A stretch of DNA of 18,418 bases from an uncultured Selenomonas sp. (GCA_938045435.1 CALIBA010000171.1:1-18418); one strand, 5' to 3'. Positions 7,077-15,566 are shown, numbered from the stretch's first letter. Program-made: numbers and translations. Notes: generated from the letters alone by a model not told the origin.

Positions 7077-8522
7077 CTATGATTTCTGTTCATATTTCTG
7101 CGCATGCAGCTGGTCTGGATCCCATGCCTGAATCCCCTGTGCACTTGGCATAACTGCCGGATCGAACACGGGATTTTTGCCTGCACTCTTTTGTTTGAGA
7201 TAATCACTGAGCGCGATACGGGACCGTGGAGCAAGCCGCGCGAGCGCATAAAGATTGGTGAGGCAGATCATTGCCATAAAGAGATCAGCGAGGTTCCACA
7301 CGAGTGGGAGCGCCGCGATGCAGCCAAAGAAGACCATACCGATGACCGCAATCCGATAGAGGATGAGGGCAAGATGTGTATTTTGCCCAAAGAAATGAAT
7401 ATTGATCTCGCCATAGTAATAGTTGCCGACAACAGAGCTGAATGCAAAAAGGAAAATGAGTATGGCTAGAAGGCTCGACGCACCACTGCCAAAAACACTC
7501 GCAAGCGAATCCTGCGCAAGTGCGATGCCGGTCGTCTCTCCGCCAATCGTATACTGTCCCGTAAGCAGGACGATGAACGCGGTCGCCGAGCAGACAAACC
7601 ACGTATCGACATAGACCCCAAATGCCTGTACAAGCCCCTGCTTCACGGGATGGGTCACATGGGCGGTGGCTGCTGCATTTGGAATGGAGCCCTCGCCTGC
7701 CTCATTGGAAAAAAGGCCGCGCCGAACACCAGTCAAAATGACAGTGCCGATACCACCGCCGACAGCCGCCTGCGGTTGGAAAGCATCATGCAGGATGAGC
7801 GCAAACATCCTCGGGACCTCCTCGATATGGAGGATGATGACAGCAAGTGCAATCAAGAGATAAAGCCCTGCCATCAAAGGAACGAGCAACGTTGTAAACC
7901 CTGCGATGCGGTGAATGCCGCCAAAGATGACCGCCCCCGAGAGCACGGCAAGAACACCGCCCATCATATAGGTGTCAACACCGAATGCCTTTTCCATCGA
8001 GAGCGCAATGGTATTTGCCTGCACGGAAACATAGATCAGTCCAAACGTCACGGAGATCAGCACGGCGAAAAGTTTTGCGATGCCGGGCTGCTCGAGTGCA
8101 TTTTTTATGTAATATGCAGGGCCGCCATGAAAAAGTCCATGCCCGCGCGGGATCTTATATATCTGCGCGAGTGTGCTCTCGACAAATCCCGTCGCCGTGC
8201 CGATGAAGGCGATGACCCACATCCAAAAGACAGCACCGGGCCCGCCCGTCACAATGGCAATGGCGACACCCGCAATATTGCCAACCCCCACGCGAGACGC
8301 TGTACTCACACAGAACGCCTGAAACGAGGAGATCGCCTTGCGTCCGCTCGGGCGGCGCCCAAGATCCCCTGCAAGGAGGTGCACCATCTCCGGCAGCGCA
8401 CGCAGCTGGATAAAGCCGGTCATCAGCGTAAACCAAAGTCCACAGCCGACGAGTACGACGATTATGATATATGTCCAGAGAAAATCATTGATAGAACCGA
8501 TGGCGCTGCTTAGCAAATCCAT
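7077..8522 (-). CDS. Sodium:alanine/glycine symporter (AGCS family)
   Basis: A 481-residue inner-membrane protein of the AGCS (SLC-like) family that couples uptake of alanine or glycine to Na+ (proton in a few members). The family signature is clear: FCVSTASRVGVGNIAGVAIA followed by GGPGAVFWMW, then GTATGFVESTLAQIY. Later blocks are HGGPAYYI, RRGLFSNEAGEGSIPNAAA and GVYVDTWFVCSATAF. About 10-11 membrane helices can be read, with a hydrophilic C-terminal tail. The ATG at 8522 follows AAAGGATGATTCT. It is a monocistronic minus-strand gene between the fruA hairpin and its own promoter, divergent from pyruvate kinase. The substrate (Ala, Gly or another small amino acid) cannot be fixed from sequence. 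Confidence 0.93.
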   Translation of the reverse strand: MDLLSSAIGSINDFLWTYIIIVVLVGCGLWFTLMTGFIQLRALPEMVHLLAGDLGRRPSGRKAISSFQAFCVSTASRVGVGNIAGVAIAIVTGGPGAVFWMWVIAFIGTATGFVESTLAQIYKIPRGHGLFHGGPAYYIKNALEQPGIAKLFAVLISVTFGLIYVSVQANTIALSMEKAFGVDTYMMGGVLAVLSGAVIFGGIHRIAGFTTLLVPLMAGLYLLIALAVIILHIEEVPRMFALILHDAFQPQAAVGGGIGTVILTGVRRGLFSNEAGEGSIPNAAATAHVTHPVKQGLVQAFGVYVDTWFVCSATAFIVLLTGQYTIGGETTGIALAQDSLASVFGSGASSLLAILIFLFAFSSVVGNYYYGEINIHFFGQNTHLALILYRIAVIGMVFFGCIAALPLVWNLADLFMAMICLTNLYALARLAPRSRIALSDYLKQKSAGKNPVFDPAVMPSAQGIQAWDPDQLHAQKYEQKS

Positions 8523-8543
8523 AGAATCATCCTTTCTGCCCTC

Positions 8544-8573
8544 ATATTAATGGAACGGCAGAATATTTGTCAA
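8544..8573 (-). promoter_or_regulatory. Promoter of the AGCS symporter
   Basis: On the minus strand a perfect TTGACA (8573-8568), an 18-base spacer and TAATAT (8549-8544). It fires away from the pyk promoter within the same 182-base intergenic region. Confidence 0.65.
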
Positions 8574-8632
8574 ATTGCATCTGTGTATTCTTTCGCACAG
8601 CTGCCGCTCAAATTAAGATTGTACAGGATTCC

Positions 8633-8661
8633 TTTACAGGAGGAATAAAAGAGTGTAAAAT
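8633..8661 (+). promoter_or_regulatory. Promoter of pyk
   Basis: TTTACA (8633-8638), a 17-base spacer and TAAAAT (8656-8661), each one mismatch from consensus. The predicted leader is about 35 bases and ends in the GCGGGGGA ribosome binding site of pyk. Confidence 0.7.
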
Positions 8662-8704
8662 GTTATCAGTTATGGCATCTGGGATAAAAAGCGGGGGATA
8701 ATTT

Positions 8705-10123
8705 ATGATGCTGAAAAAGACAAAGGTCATTTGCACGCAGGGGCCATCCACAGATCCGGAGGGGATCGTCGATGCGCTCATTGAAAGCGGGATGAACTGC
8801 GCGCGGTTCAATTTTTCGCATGGCTCACATGAAGAACATCTCGTTCGTATCCAAAAGGTGCGTGCGGCGGCAGAGCGCTCCGGCAAGGTGGTCTCGCTCA
8901 TCCTCGATACGAAGGGGCCGGAGATGCGCCTCGGCGAATTCGCGGCGGGCAAGGTACATCTCGAAAAGGGCAAGCAGTTCACGCTGACACATGCAGATAC
9001 ACCTGGCGATGAGACACATGTCAGCGTCAATCACAAGCAGCTGTATGCGGAGGTCAAGCCCGGTGATACACTGCTCCTTTCGGATGGACTGGTAGGGCTT
9101 GTCGTAAATGAGATCCGCGGCAAGGACATCGTGACGACAATCCAGAACAGCGGTCCCATGTCAACGCGCAAGCGTGTTGCGGCACCGGGCATTGAGCTGA
9201 GCCTGCCCGCCATCTCGGAGCAGGATGAAAAGGACATCATCTTTGGCATCGAAAACGACATGGATTTCGTGGCAGCGTCCTTTATCCAGCGCCCGGCAGA
9301 CGTAGAGGAAATCCGCCGCCTCATCGAAAAGCACGGCGGGCATATGGAGATCATCCCGAAGATCGAAAATCTTGCGGGGGTCAACAATTTTGATGCCATC
9401 CTTGCCGTCTCGGACGGCATCATGGTCGCACGCGGGGATCTTGGGGTCGAGGTGCCGGCAGAAGATGTACCCGTCATCCAAAAGGAGATCATCCGCAAGT
9501 GCAACGCGGTCGGCAAACCTGTCATTGTCGCAACGCAGATGCTCGAATCCATGACGACGAATCCACGCCCAACGCGTGCAGAAGTCTCCGATGTCGGCAA
9601 CGCCATCTTCGACGGAGCCGATGCGATCATGCTCTCAGGCGAAACGGCAAGCGGCGACTATCCTGTGGAGGCCGTGCAGACGATGAGCACGATTGCCCTG
9701 CGCATGGAGGAGTCTCTTGAATACGACCGCATCATCCGTGCGCGCAGCATCCGCGAGCGTTCCTCTGTGACGGATGCCGTATCACATGCAACCGTACAAC
9801 TTGCCTATGAGACGAGCGCCGCAGCGATTTTGACCCCGACGCAGTCCGGCTATACGACGCGTGTCGTATCGAAATACCGCCCAAAGGCAACGATCGTCGC
9901 GTATGCACCAAATCCCATGGTCGCACGCCATATCAATCTGCGCTGGGGCGTCTATTCCATCCTGGGCCGCAGCTGGTCGGGGGTAGAGGATATGATTGAG
10001 TCCTGTACGCGCGGTGCACTCTCGCATGGCTACGTAAAGCAGGGCGATAAGATCGTCATGGTATCGGGCATGACATACAGCGAAGCAAGCTCAGTCGCCG
10101 TGCGTGTCGCAACGATTCACTGA
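8705..10123 (+). CDS. pyk: Pyruvate kinase
   Basis: Transfers phosphate from phosphoenolpyruvate to ADP, giving pyruvate and ATP, the last step of glycolysis. At 472 residues it is the short form without the C-terminal PEP-utiliser extension found in many Bacilli. Key blocks are ARFNFSHG (33-40), LDTKGPEMR (68-76) opening toward the B domain, the active-site Lys219 and Glu221 in IPKIENLAG, Asp245 in ARGDLG, ATQMLESM (276-283) and MLSGETASGDYP (309-320). The N-terminal motif reads CTQGPST where CTIGPAS is commoner. The ATG at 8705 follows GCGGGGGATAATTT; a second ATG at 8708 is possible. It is flanked by its own promoter and a strong terminator. Confidence 0.97.
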   Translation: MMLKKTKVICTQGPSTDPEGIVDALIESGMNCARFNFSHGSHEEHLVRIQKVRAAAERSGKVVSLILDTKGPEMRLGEFAAGKVHLEKGKQFTLTHADTPGDETHVSVNHKQLYAEVKPGDTLLLSDGLVGLVVNEIRGKDIVTTIQNSGPMSTRKRVAAPGIELSLPAISEQDEKDIIFGIENDMDFVAASFIQRPADVEEIRRLIEKHGGHMEIIPKIENLAGVNNFDAILAVSDGIMVARGDLGVEVPAEDVPVIQKEIIRKCNAVGKPVIVATQMLESMTTNPRPTRAEVSDVGNAIFDGADAIMLSGETASGDYPVEAVQTMSTIALRMEESLEYDRIIRARSIRERSSVTDAVSHATVQLAYETSAAAILTPTQSGYTTRVVSKYRPKATIVAYAPNPMVARHINLRWGVYSILGRSWSGVEDMIESCTRGALSHGYVKQGDKIVMVSGMTYSEASSVAVRVATIH

Positions 10124-10148
10124 GAAACAATTCATCGGATGGAAACGG

Positions 10149-10188
10149 GGGGCGCTGCCGCACATAGAACCGCGCAGCGCCCCTTTTT
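10149..10188 (+). terminator. Rho-independent terminator of pyk
   Basis: GGGGCGCTGC pairs with GCAGCGCCCC (10149-10158 with 10174-10183) and is followed by five T. It lies 25 bases past the pyk stop. Confidence 0.9.
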
Positions 10189-10230
10189 ATATTGTATAAA
10201 AAGTACAGATAGGATATGGGAGGAAACACG

Positions 10231-10602
10231 ATGCAGACGATTCATACCGACCACGCCCCCGCCGCACTTGGCCCCTACACGCAGGCAATGCGTGTGGGAA
10301 GCCTCGTCTACACCTCGGGGCAGATTGGCATCGACCCCGCCGCGGGAAAAATCACGGAAACGTCCATCAGCGGTCAGACAGAGCAAGTCTGCAAGAATCT
10401 CAGCGCAGTGCTTGCAGCTGCCGGCACTGACCTCACGCACGTTGTCAAGACCACCTGTTTTCTCGCGGATATGGCAGACTTTACTGCCTTTAACGAAGTT
10501 TATGCACGCCATTTTACGGGACGCCCAGCCCGCTCCTGTGTCGCTGTGAAAACGCTCCCGGCAGGAGCGCTCTGCGAGATCGAGGTGATTGCAGAGGTTT
10601 AG
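10231..10602 (+). CDS. ridA: RidA family enamine/imine deaminase
   Basis: A 123-residue RidA (YjgF/YER057c/UK114) protein, a cytoplasmic homotrimer that hydrolyses reactive 2-aminoacrylate and other enamines released by PLP enzymes. Conserved features are GPYTQA (14-19), VYTSGQIGIDP (26-36), and the active-site Arg101 and Glu117 in GRPARSCVAV...GALCEIEVIA. The frame is open further upstream, but the ATG at 10231 is chosen because GGGAGGAAACACG precedes it and the protein then has the family length. It follows the pyk terminator. A TATAAA at 10195-10200 may be its -10, but no good -35 accompanies it. The exact Rid subfamily is uncertain. Confidence 0.93.
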   Translation: MQTIHTDHAPAALGPYTQAMRVGSLVYTSGQIGIDPAAGKITETSISGQTEQVCKNLSAVLAAAGTDLTHVVKTTCFLADMADFTAFNEVYARHFTGRPARSCVAVKTLPAGALCEIEVIAEV

Positions 10603-10664
10603 GAACCACGGATAAATTCAGCTATGCCATCAGATGTGTCATGGGATATATTCTGATGCAGCGC

Positions 10665-10706
10665 AAAAGACCGCACAGGGGTGCCTTTCCTCTATGCGGT
10701 CTTTTT
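10665..10706. terminator. Bidirectional terminator between ridA and aroF
   Basis: AGACCGCA pairs with TGCGGTCT (10668-10675 with 10695-10702), flanked by A-run on the left and five T on the right. It can end both the plus-strand ridA transcript and the minus-strand pheA-aroF transcript, whose stop is at 10716. Confidence 0.88.
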
Positions 10707-10715
10707 CGTATGCGC

Positions 10716-11750
10716 TTACCCAAGGGGCATGGGTTCAATCTGTTCTTCTTTCATAAAGCGGCTAAGTTTATGCACGCTCTCCATCAGATCATGGTAATTC
10801 TCCGGGGTGAGCGACTGCGGGCCGTCCGAAAGCGCCCGCGCAGGACTTGGATGTACCTCGATGATAAGGCCGTCCGCGCCAGAAGCGATGGAGGCGAGCG
10901 ACATGGGCTTTATCATGCGCCATTTCCCCGTGCCGTGACTGGGGTCTGCGATGATGGGCAGATGAGAGAGATGCTTGATGGCTGCGATGGCGCTGATGTC
11001 AAAGGTGTTGCGTGTGTAAGTCTCATAGGTGCGGATGCCGCGCTCACAGAGAATGACATTTGGGTTGCCTTCGTTCATGATGTACTCAGCGGCGTTCAGC
11101 CACTCATCAATCGTAGCGGCAAGTCCGCGCTTGAGCATGACGGGGCGCTTTGCGCGGCCAACGGCTTTGAGCAGTCCAAAGTTCTGCATGTTGCGCGCTC
11201 CGATCTGGAGGATGTCTGCATACTGCGCAACGGTTTCGACCGCCTCGACGACGGTCACCTCGGTAACGATGCCAAGCCCTGTCTTTTCGCGTGCCTCTGC
11301 GAGGTACTTCAGCCCCTCCTCCTCAAGTCCCTGAAACGCATAGGGAGAGGTGCGCGGCTTATAGGCACCGCCGCGTAGAAACTGCGCACCGCCCGCCTTG
11401 ATGATTTCGGCGGTCTCCATGAGCTGACTGCGCGACTCGACGGCGCAGGGGCCAGCCATGACGACAGGCGTGCCGCCGCCGATCTGCACCCCGCCCACCT
11501 CGATGATGGTCGGAGCGGGATGGAACTCACGGCTCGCGAGCTTATAGCTCTTAGAGATGGCGACGGTGGTCTCCACGCCGTGCATGGCGTCAATCGGAGC
11601 ATCGGCAAGGCGCGTCTTATCGCCGATGACGCCGACAATCTTCTGCCGTGCCCCCTCCATCACCTTTGCCGCAAGCCCCTTTTCCTCGATGGCGTGGATG
11701 ACGCCCTCTATATCCTCTTGTGTTGCATCCGCATTCATAATGACAACCAT
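10716..11750 (-). CDS. aroF: 3-deoxy-7-phosphoheptulonate (DAHP) synthase, type I-beta
   Basis: Condenses PEP with erythrose-4-phosphate, the first step of the shikimate pathway. At 344 residues it has an N-terminal ferredoxin-like (ACT-like) regulatory domain (1-70, MVVIMNADATQEDIEGV) and a TIM barrel, as in the Thermotoga-type enzyme. Metal ligands fit the family: Cys102 in GPCAVES, His272 in DPSHGTG, Glu298 in IIEVHP and Asp309 in LSDGPQ. The PEP-binding KPRTSPY is at 131-137. The frame is open 29 codons further upstream, but the ATG at 11750 is chosen for its AAAAGGAGAAGATACT ribosome binding site and family start. It lies 38 bases after pheA in the same operon. The N-terminal domain suggests feedback control by Tyr or Phe. 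Confidence 0.95.
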   Translation of the reverse strand: MVVIMNADATQEDIEGVIHAIEEKGLAAKVMEGARQKIVGVIGDKTRLADAPIDAMHGVETTVAISKSYKLASREFHPAPTIIEVGGVQIGGGTPVVMAGPCAVESRSQLMETAEIIKAGGAQFLRGGAYKPRTSPYAFQGLEEEGLKYLAEAREKTGLGIVTEVTVVEAVETVAQYADILQIGARNMQNFGLLKAVGRAKRPVMLKRGLAATIDEWLNAAEYIMNEGNPNVILCERGIRTYETYTRNTFDISAIAAIKHLSHLPIIADPSHGTGKWRMIKPMSLASIASGADGLIIEVHPSPARALSDGPQSLTPENYHDLMESVHKLSRFMKEEQIEPMPLG

Positions 11751-11788
11751 AGTATCTTCTCCTTTTCCATATGCTCCAAAGCAGGTCT

Positions 11789-12637
11789 TTAGATGGCGGC
11801 GGTGTGGACGGGAAAGGCACCCGGCACCTTCAGCCAAATACTCTTTTTCGCTACAGCGTCGATGGAAGCGCTGAGGACATCTTCCTCAGCGTGTGCATCA
11901 AGGTCGAAAAAAAAGATGTACGCGCCAAGCTCGGTACGTGCCGGGCGGGACTCAATGCGCGTGAGGTTCACGGCACGATGCGCGAACTCACCGAGCACAT
12001 CATAAAGCGCCCCCGCACGGCTGCCGTCGATCTGACAAATCACAAGCACGGTATCTGCCGGCGCTCCGGACGGCAGCGGCGCACGCGCAACCTCAAAGAA
12101 ACGCGTACAGTTCGAGCCGCGATCTTCGATGCTGCCCGCGATGAGGGTCAGTCCATTGAGCGCCCCTGCACGCCGTGTGCAGATGGCAGCACAGCCCTCG
12201 TGATCCCCAGATGCCCCAACAATCTCAGCTGCCCGCGCCGTACTCTGCGTTTTGATAATTTCCGCGTGCGGATAGTACCGCCGCAAAAAATCACGGCACT
12301 GTGCAATGGGCTGCGGATGGGAGTAAATGCAGCGGATCGTACCGTCCGCCGTACGCGCCATGAGGTAGTTGTGCACCGGCCAGATGACCTCATGCCGTAC
12401 ATAGAGGACATCGGAGTGCGCCAGTGCATCGAGCGTCACGGCGATAGATCCCTCGATAGAGTTCTCAACAGGAACAAAGGCGGCATCCACAGCGCCCGTC
12501 TCAACAGCGTGCAGACACTCGTCAATATCGGCAAAGCAGACAAGTTCTGCACTGCGCTGCTGCCGCTGCATAAAATACTGTGCCGCCGCCTCGCTGTGTG
12601 TCCCCAAAGGACCTAGAACCCCCATCTTTTTTCTCAC
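11789..12637 (-). CDS. pheA: Prephenate dehydratase with ACT domain
   Basis: Converts prephenate to phenylpyruvate in phenylalanine synthesis. At 282 residues it is a stand-alone dehydratase without chorismate mutase. The catalytic half (5-185) shows GPLGTHSEAA, VPVENSIEGS (56-65), SHPQPIAQC (106-114) and the catalytic Thr178-Arg179-Phe180 in NCTRFF. The ACT domain (about 195-275) carries GALYDVL and the Phe-binding ESRP (229-232), so inhibition by Phe is expected. The start is read as GTG at 12637 with AGGAGG 8 bases away; an ATG four codons downstream is less well placed. It is the first gene of pheA-aroF. The leader is only about 20 bases, too short for a T-box or peptide attenuator. Confidence 0.95.
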   Translation of the reverse strand: MRKKMGVLGPLGTHSEAAAQYFMQRQQRSAELVCFADIDECLHAVETGAVDAAFVPVENSIEGSIAVTLDALAHSDVLYVRHEVIWPVHNYLMARTADGTIRCIYSHPQPIAQCRDFLRRYYPHAEIIKTQSTARAAEIVGASGDHEGCAAICTRRAGALNGLTLIAGSIEDRGSNCTRFFEVARAPLPSGAPADTVLVICQIDGSRAGALYDVLGEFAHRAVNLTRIESRPARTELGAYIFFFDLDAHAEEDVLSASIDAVAKKSIWLKVPGAFPVHTAAI

Positions 12638-12663
12638 ATGCGTTTCCTCCTCAATCGTTTCCT

Positions 12664-12692
12664 ATCATACTATACAGAACGCGCCTTGACAA
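12664..12692 (-). promoter_or_regulatory. Promoter of pheA-aroF
   Basis: On the minus strand TTGTCA (12692-12687), a 17-base spacer and TATGAT (12669-12664). The predicted start is about 20 bases before the pheA GTG, so the ribosome binding site begins almost at the 5' end. Confidence 0.78.
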
Positions 12693-12772
12693 GGGCATAT
12701 CCACGCGTGTTTCTCTTCCTGCGGCATACGCGGCGGCCCCCTATCATACAGGTTTCGCTCCATGGCTCCTTG

Positions 12773-12781
12773 TGGTATAAT
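12773..12781 (+). promoter_or_regulatory. Extended -10 promoter of the HD-domain gene
   Basis: TGGTATAAT (12773-12781) is a perfect extended -10 (TGn plus TATAAT). The matching -35 position holds only TTTCGC, so the TG extension probably compensates. The predicted leader to the ATG at 12833 is about 45 bases. Confidence 0.7.
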
Positions 12782-12832
12782 GGATTTACTTTCTCATCAC
12801 TGCCCTCGGCCGATACATACAAAGGAGGCCCC

Positions 12833-13414
12833 ATGACGCACGCGGCATATCTATCCATCCTGCACTGCATCGCAGCGCTCAAAGAGCGCACGCGACATGC
12901 TTGGCTGCAAAGCGGTCGGCAGGAGAGCGTCGCCGAGCACAGCTGGCGGATGGCGCTGATGGCATACTTCCTGCGAGAATCCTTCCCAAAGGCTGATCTC
13001 TCCCGCGTTCTGCTCATGTGTCTGCTGCATGACGTGGGCGAAGTCTTTACGGGGGATATTCCAACCTTTGAAAAAACGGACGCCGACCGCACGCGGGAGC
13101 GCCGTCTGCGCGACGCGTGGATCGCCGATCTGCCTGCGCCGTTTTTCGATGAGGTTGCCGCTCTCTTTATAGAGATGGATGCGATGGAAACAGAGGAGGC
13201 GCGTCTGGTGAAGGCGCTCGACCGCATGGAGGCTGTCCTCACGCATAACGAGGGCGGTCCCGCGACATGGCTGCCGCTCGAATATGACTTGCAGCACACC
13301 TACGGTGTTCGGGAGGCGGCATTTTCACCCGTGCTCCGCGCACTGCGCCAAGAGATCAACAAAGAGACAGATGCTGTGATTGCCTCCCTGCCGCCGCACG
13401 AGAGGAGCGGCTGA
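12833..13414 (+). CDS. HD-domain phosphohydrolase (YfbR/HDDC2-like)
   Basis: A 193-residue HD-superfamily metal-dependent phosphohydrolase. Metal ligands are visible: His36 in ESVAEHSWRMA, His66-Asp67 in LLHDVGE and Asp130 in KALDRME, with the supporting Glu70. Spacing and the opening LHCIAALKERTRHAW match the YfbR/HDDC2 group, whose known members are 5'-deoxynucleotidases, so a role in deoxynucleotide balance is likely but inferred. The frame is open upstream to 12638, but the ATG at 12833 is preceded by AAAGGAGGCCCC and lies downstream of the predicted promoter. It is the first of three plus-strand genes, 52 bases before the methyltransferase. Confidence 0.88.
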   Translation: MTHAAYLSILHCIAALKERTRHAWLQSGRQESVAEHSWRMALMAYFLRESFPKADLSRVLLMCLLHDVGEVFTGDIPTFEKTDADRTRERRLRDAWIADLPAPFFDEVAALFIEMDAMETEEARLVKALDRMEAVLTHNEGGPATWLPLEYDLQHTYGVREAAFSPVLRALRQEINKETDAVIASLPPHERSG

Positions 13415-13466
13415 TTGCCCGTATGCACCGCCATCTTCTCCCATATGATACCAAAAGGAGTTCTCC

Positions 13467-14243
13467 ATGAAAACCAATTACGGCAACTGGATTTCCACCC
13501 CGATGATGAAAACATTCTGCTTTATTACCGTCCTATTCTACGCACTCAGCGTACCGCTCTACTTTATTTTTGGACTTGAGGCGGGGCCTTTTTACATCGC
13601 GCTCATCCTTGGCATCGCCGCCACACTCGTGACGCTCTATATGCTGTACTGCCGCTATGTATTTTCGTTCGATGGCGGCGGGCTGATGGGACGGATTCAC
13701 GTTTACCTGCTCGACCATCTGCCTTGGGACGAGCGCGGCACCGTGCTCGATGTGGGCTGCGGTGCGGGGGCACTCAGCATCGCATGCGCCAAGCGCTTTC
13801 CGGAGGCGCATGTTGTAGGCATGGATTATTGGCCGGCGATGTGGGGCTACGCCAAAGAGCAGTGCGAGCAGAACGCACAGGCAGAGGGCGTCGCTGCCCG
13901 CTGCACATTTCAGCATGGTGATGCGGCGAAGATTGATTTTCCCGATGCCCATTTCGACGCCGTCATCAGCAACTTTGTCTTTCATGAAGTCCGCACGCAA
14001 AAGGACAAGTTTCTGCTCGTACAGGAGGCGCTGCGCACGCTAAAGCCGGGCGGAGTATTCGCTCTACATGACACGTTCGGCAACCGGGATATGTACGGAG
14101 ATATGGATGAATTTGTCGCGGCACTCGAAGAATCCGGGATTTCTGAAATCACGTATGTGCCGCATACAGAGCAGCAGATTGCGATGCCGCCGCCGCTGCG
14201 CATCATGATGCGCGGCATTGGTCTGCTCTATGGACGAAAATAA
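13467..14243 (+). CDS. Membrane-tethered class I SAM-dependent methyltransferase
   Basis: A 258-residue protein with two N-terminal hydrophobic helices (about 15-37 and 41-62), then a Rossmann-fold methyltransferase domain. Motif I is VLDVGCGAG (93-101), followed by the acidic end of strand 2 in VVGMDYWP (116-123), GDAAKIDFPDAHFDAVISN (151-169) and LKPGG (192-196). The catalytic domain resembles UbiE/Coq5-like Methyltransf_11 enzymes, which act on small molecules or lipids. The membrane anchor suggests a membrane-bound or lipid substrate; this is inference. The ATG follows AAAAGGAGTTCTCC. It sits 52 bases after the HD gene and 21 bases before the glucosaminidase gene, probably in one transcript. 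The substrate is unknown. Confidence 0.88.
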   Translation: MKTNYGNWISTPMMKTFCFITVLFYALSVPLYFIFGLEAGPFYIALILGIAATLVTLYMLYCRYVFSFDGGGLMGRIHVYLLDHLPWDERGTVLDVGCGAGALSIACAKRFPEAHVVGMDYWPAMWGYAKEQCEQNAQAEGVAARCTFQHGDAAKIDFPDAHFDAVISNFVFHEVRTQKDKFLLVQEALRTLKPGGVFALHDTFGNRDMYGDMDEFVAALEESGISEITYVPHTEQQIAMPPPLRIMMRGIGLLYGRK

Positions 14244-14264
14244 ATCATTGGAAAGGACTGCTCT

Positions 14265-15533
14265 ATGAAGGCACGAATCAGCATCCCTATCATGTTGGCC
14301 GTCTCTGCGGCATGCTTTTTCCCATCCCCTCACGGCGTCTTTGCGGCAGAGAACGCCCCTCATATCCCGCGCCCCCTCTTTCCCGCCGTCCTGCCGGAGG
14401 GGATGACAGCAGATGCAAAACTCATCGGCGCCCTGCACTTTCGTCTCCCGCCGCCCATCGACACCCTCGCCCTGCCTGTCCCCGCACCGGAAACGGTCAC
14501 CATCGCAGGTGAGGCGACGGCGACCGAGGCGCAAATGCTCGCGTATCTCCTGCGCCAGAATCCAAATCCAAAGCTCACAGGCACGGCAAAGGAGCTCGTA
14601 CACGCCTACTACATCGAGGCGGCGCGTGAGGGCGTACGCCCCGATGTCGCCTTGTCGCAGGCTTACAAGGAAACGGGCTGCTTTGCCTATGGCGGTGACG
14701 TCCACTGGCAGCAGAACAACTTCTGCGGACTTGGTGCAACCGGCGGCGGCGCAAAGGGGCTTTCGTTCCCCGACATGCAGACAGGCGTGCGTGCCCATAT
14801 ACAGCATCTGCTCGCTTACAGCCGTAAGACACCACCCACAGCGCCTCTCGTTGACCCACGCTATGACCTCATCCGCACAAACCGCCCCGACATCTACGGA
14901 CGTCTCACGCATTGGACAGAGCTGAACGGTGTTTGGGCTGTCCCCGGACGAAACTATGGGCAGGAAATTTTAATGATCTTAGCGCGCGCACAGCAGCCCG
15001 ATGGCTCTGATGCCGCGCTGCATGCCGCCAAAGAGCGCCTCGCTCGCAGCGATGATGCCGACGCCCATCTCTACCGCGGGATGGTCTATCTGCGCCGCGC
15101 CGCTTACGCGGAGGCACTTGCAGACTTTGCCGCCGCAAAAAAGCGGGACGGGAAACGTCCGGAGGCTGTTCTTGGCACTGCACTCACCCATGCGGCAGCC
15201 GGCAGCATGAAAGAGGCACGCCGTGCCTACGAGACATATCTGCGTATGGCTCCAGATGATGCGGCAGGCTGGTACAACTACGGGCTGACACTCCTATCGA
15301 CAGGCGCCCCCGAAAAGGCCATCACCGCTTTCCAAAAATCGCTCGCCCACGCACCACAAAGAGCCGCAGCGCAAAATGCCTGCGCCATCGCCGAAATATG
15401 GACGGGAAACTATGCAGCAGCATGGAGAATCCTGCACGAGGCAGCTGAACTCTCACCTGCTGATGCAAATATCCTCATCAATCAAATTTTGTTTGAAGTC
15501 TGCCTTACCGAAGGGCGCGGACATCGTAAGTAG
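14265..15533 (+). CDS. Secreted glucosaminidase-domain protein with TPR repeats
   Basis: A 422-residue exported protein. Residues 1-27 are a signal peptide with likely cleavage near VFA-AEN; Cys17 lacks a proper lipobox. After a Pro-rich linker (31-80), residues 105-240 form a glucosaminidase domain (LytG/FlgJ-like peptidoglycan hydrolase family). Its putative catalytic Glu136 lies in ALSQAYKETGCF, and NNFCGLGATGGG, SFPDMQTGVRAHIQHLLAY and LNGVWAVPGRNYG follow. Residues 264-400 hold about four TPR repeats (for example YLRRAAYAEALADFAAAKK, AGWYNYGLTLLSTGAPEKAI). It probably cleaves or binds cell-wall glycan while the TPRs hold a partner. The ATG follows AAAGGACTGCTCT. It is the last gene before a terminator. 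Confidence 0.87.
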   Translation: MKARISIPIMLAVSAACFFPSPHGVFAAENAPHIPRPLFPAVLPEGMTADAKLIGALHFRLPPPIDTLALPVPAPETVTIAGEATATEAQMLAYLLRQNPNPKLTGTAKELVHAYYIEAAREGVRPDVALSQAYKETGCFAYGGDVHWQQNNFCGLGATGGGAKGLSFPDMQTGVRAHIQHLLAYSRKTPPTAPLVDPRYDLIRTNRPDIYGRLTHWTELNGVWAVPGRNYGQEILMILARAQQPDGSDAALHAAKERLARSDDADAHLYRGMVYLRRAAYAEALADFAAAKKRDGKRPEAVLGTALTHAAAGSMKEARRAYETYLRMAPDDAAGWYNYGLTLLSTGAPEKAITAFQKSLAHAPQRAAAQNACAIAEIWTGNYAAAWRILHEAAELSPADANILINQILFEVCLTEGRGHRK

Positions 15534-15566
15534 GCATATGGGCTTGTGCTTTATACTGTATGAAAA

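Noticed and set aside
7650..8513. 287-codon plus-strand open frame
   Set aside because: Antisense to the AGCS symporter, which has clear family motifs; no start signal.
11771..12616. 281-codon plus-strand open frame
   Set aside because: Antisense to pheA, whose catalytic and ACT motifs are intact.
14064..14912. 282-codon minus-strand open frame
   Set aside because: Antisense to the methyltransferase and glucosaminidase genes; Arg/Cys-rich composition and no ribosome binding site.
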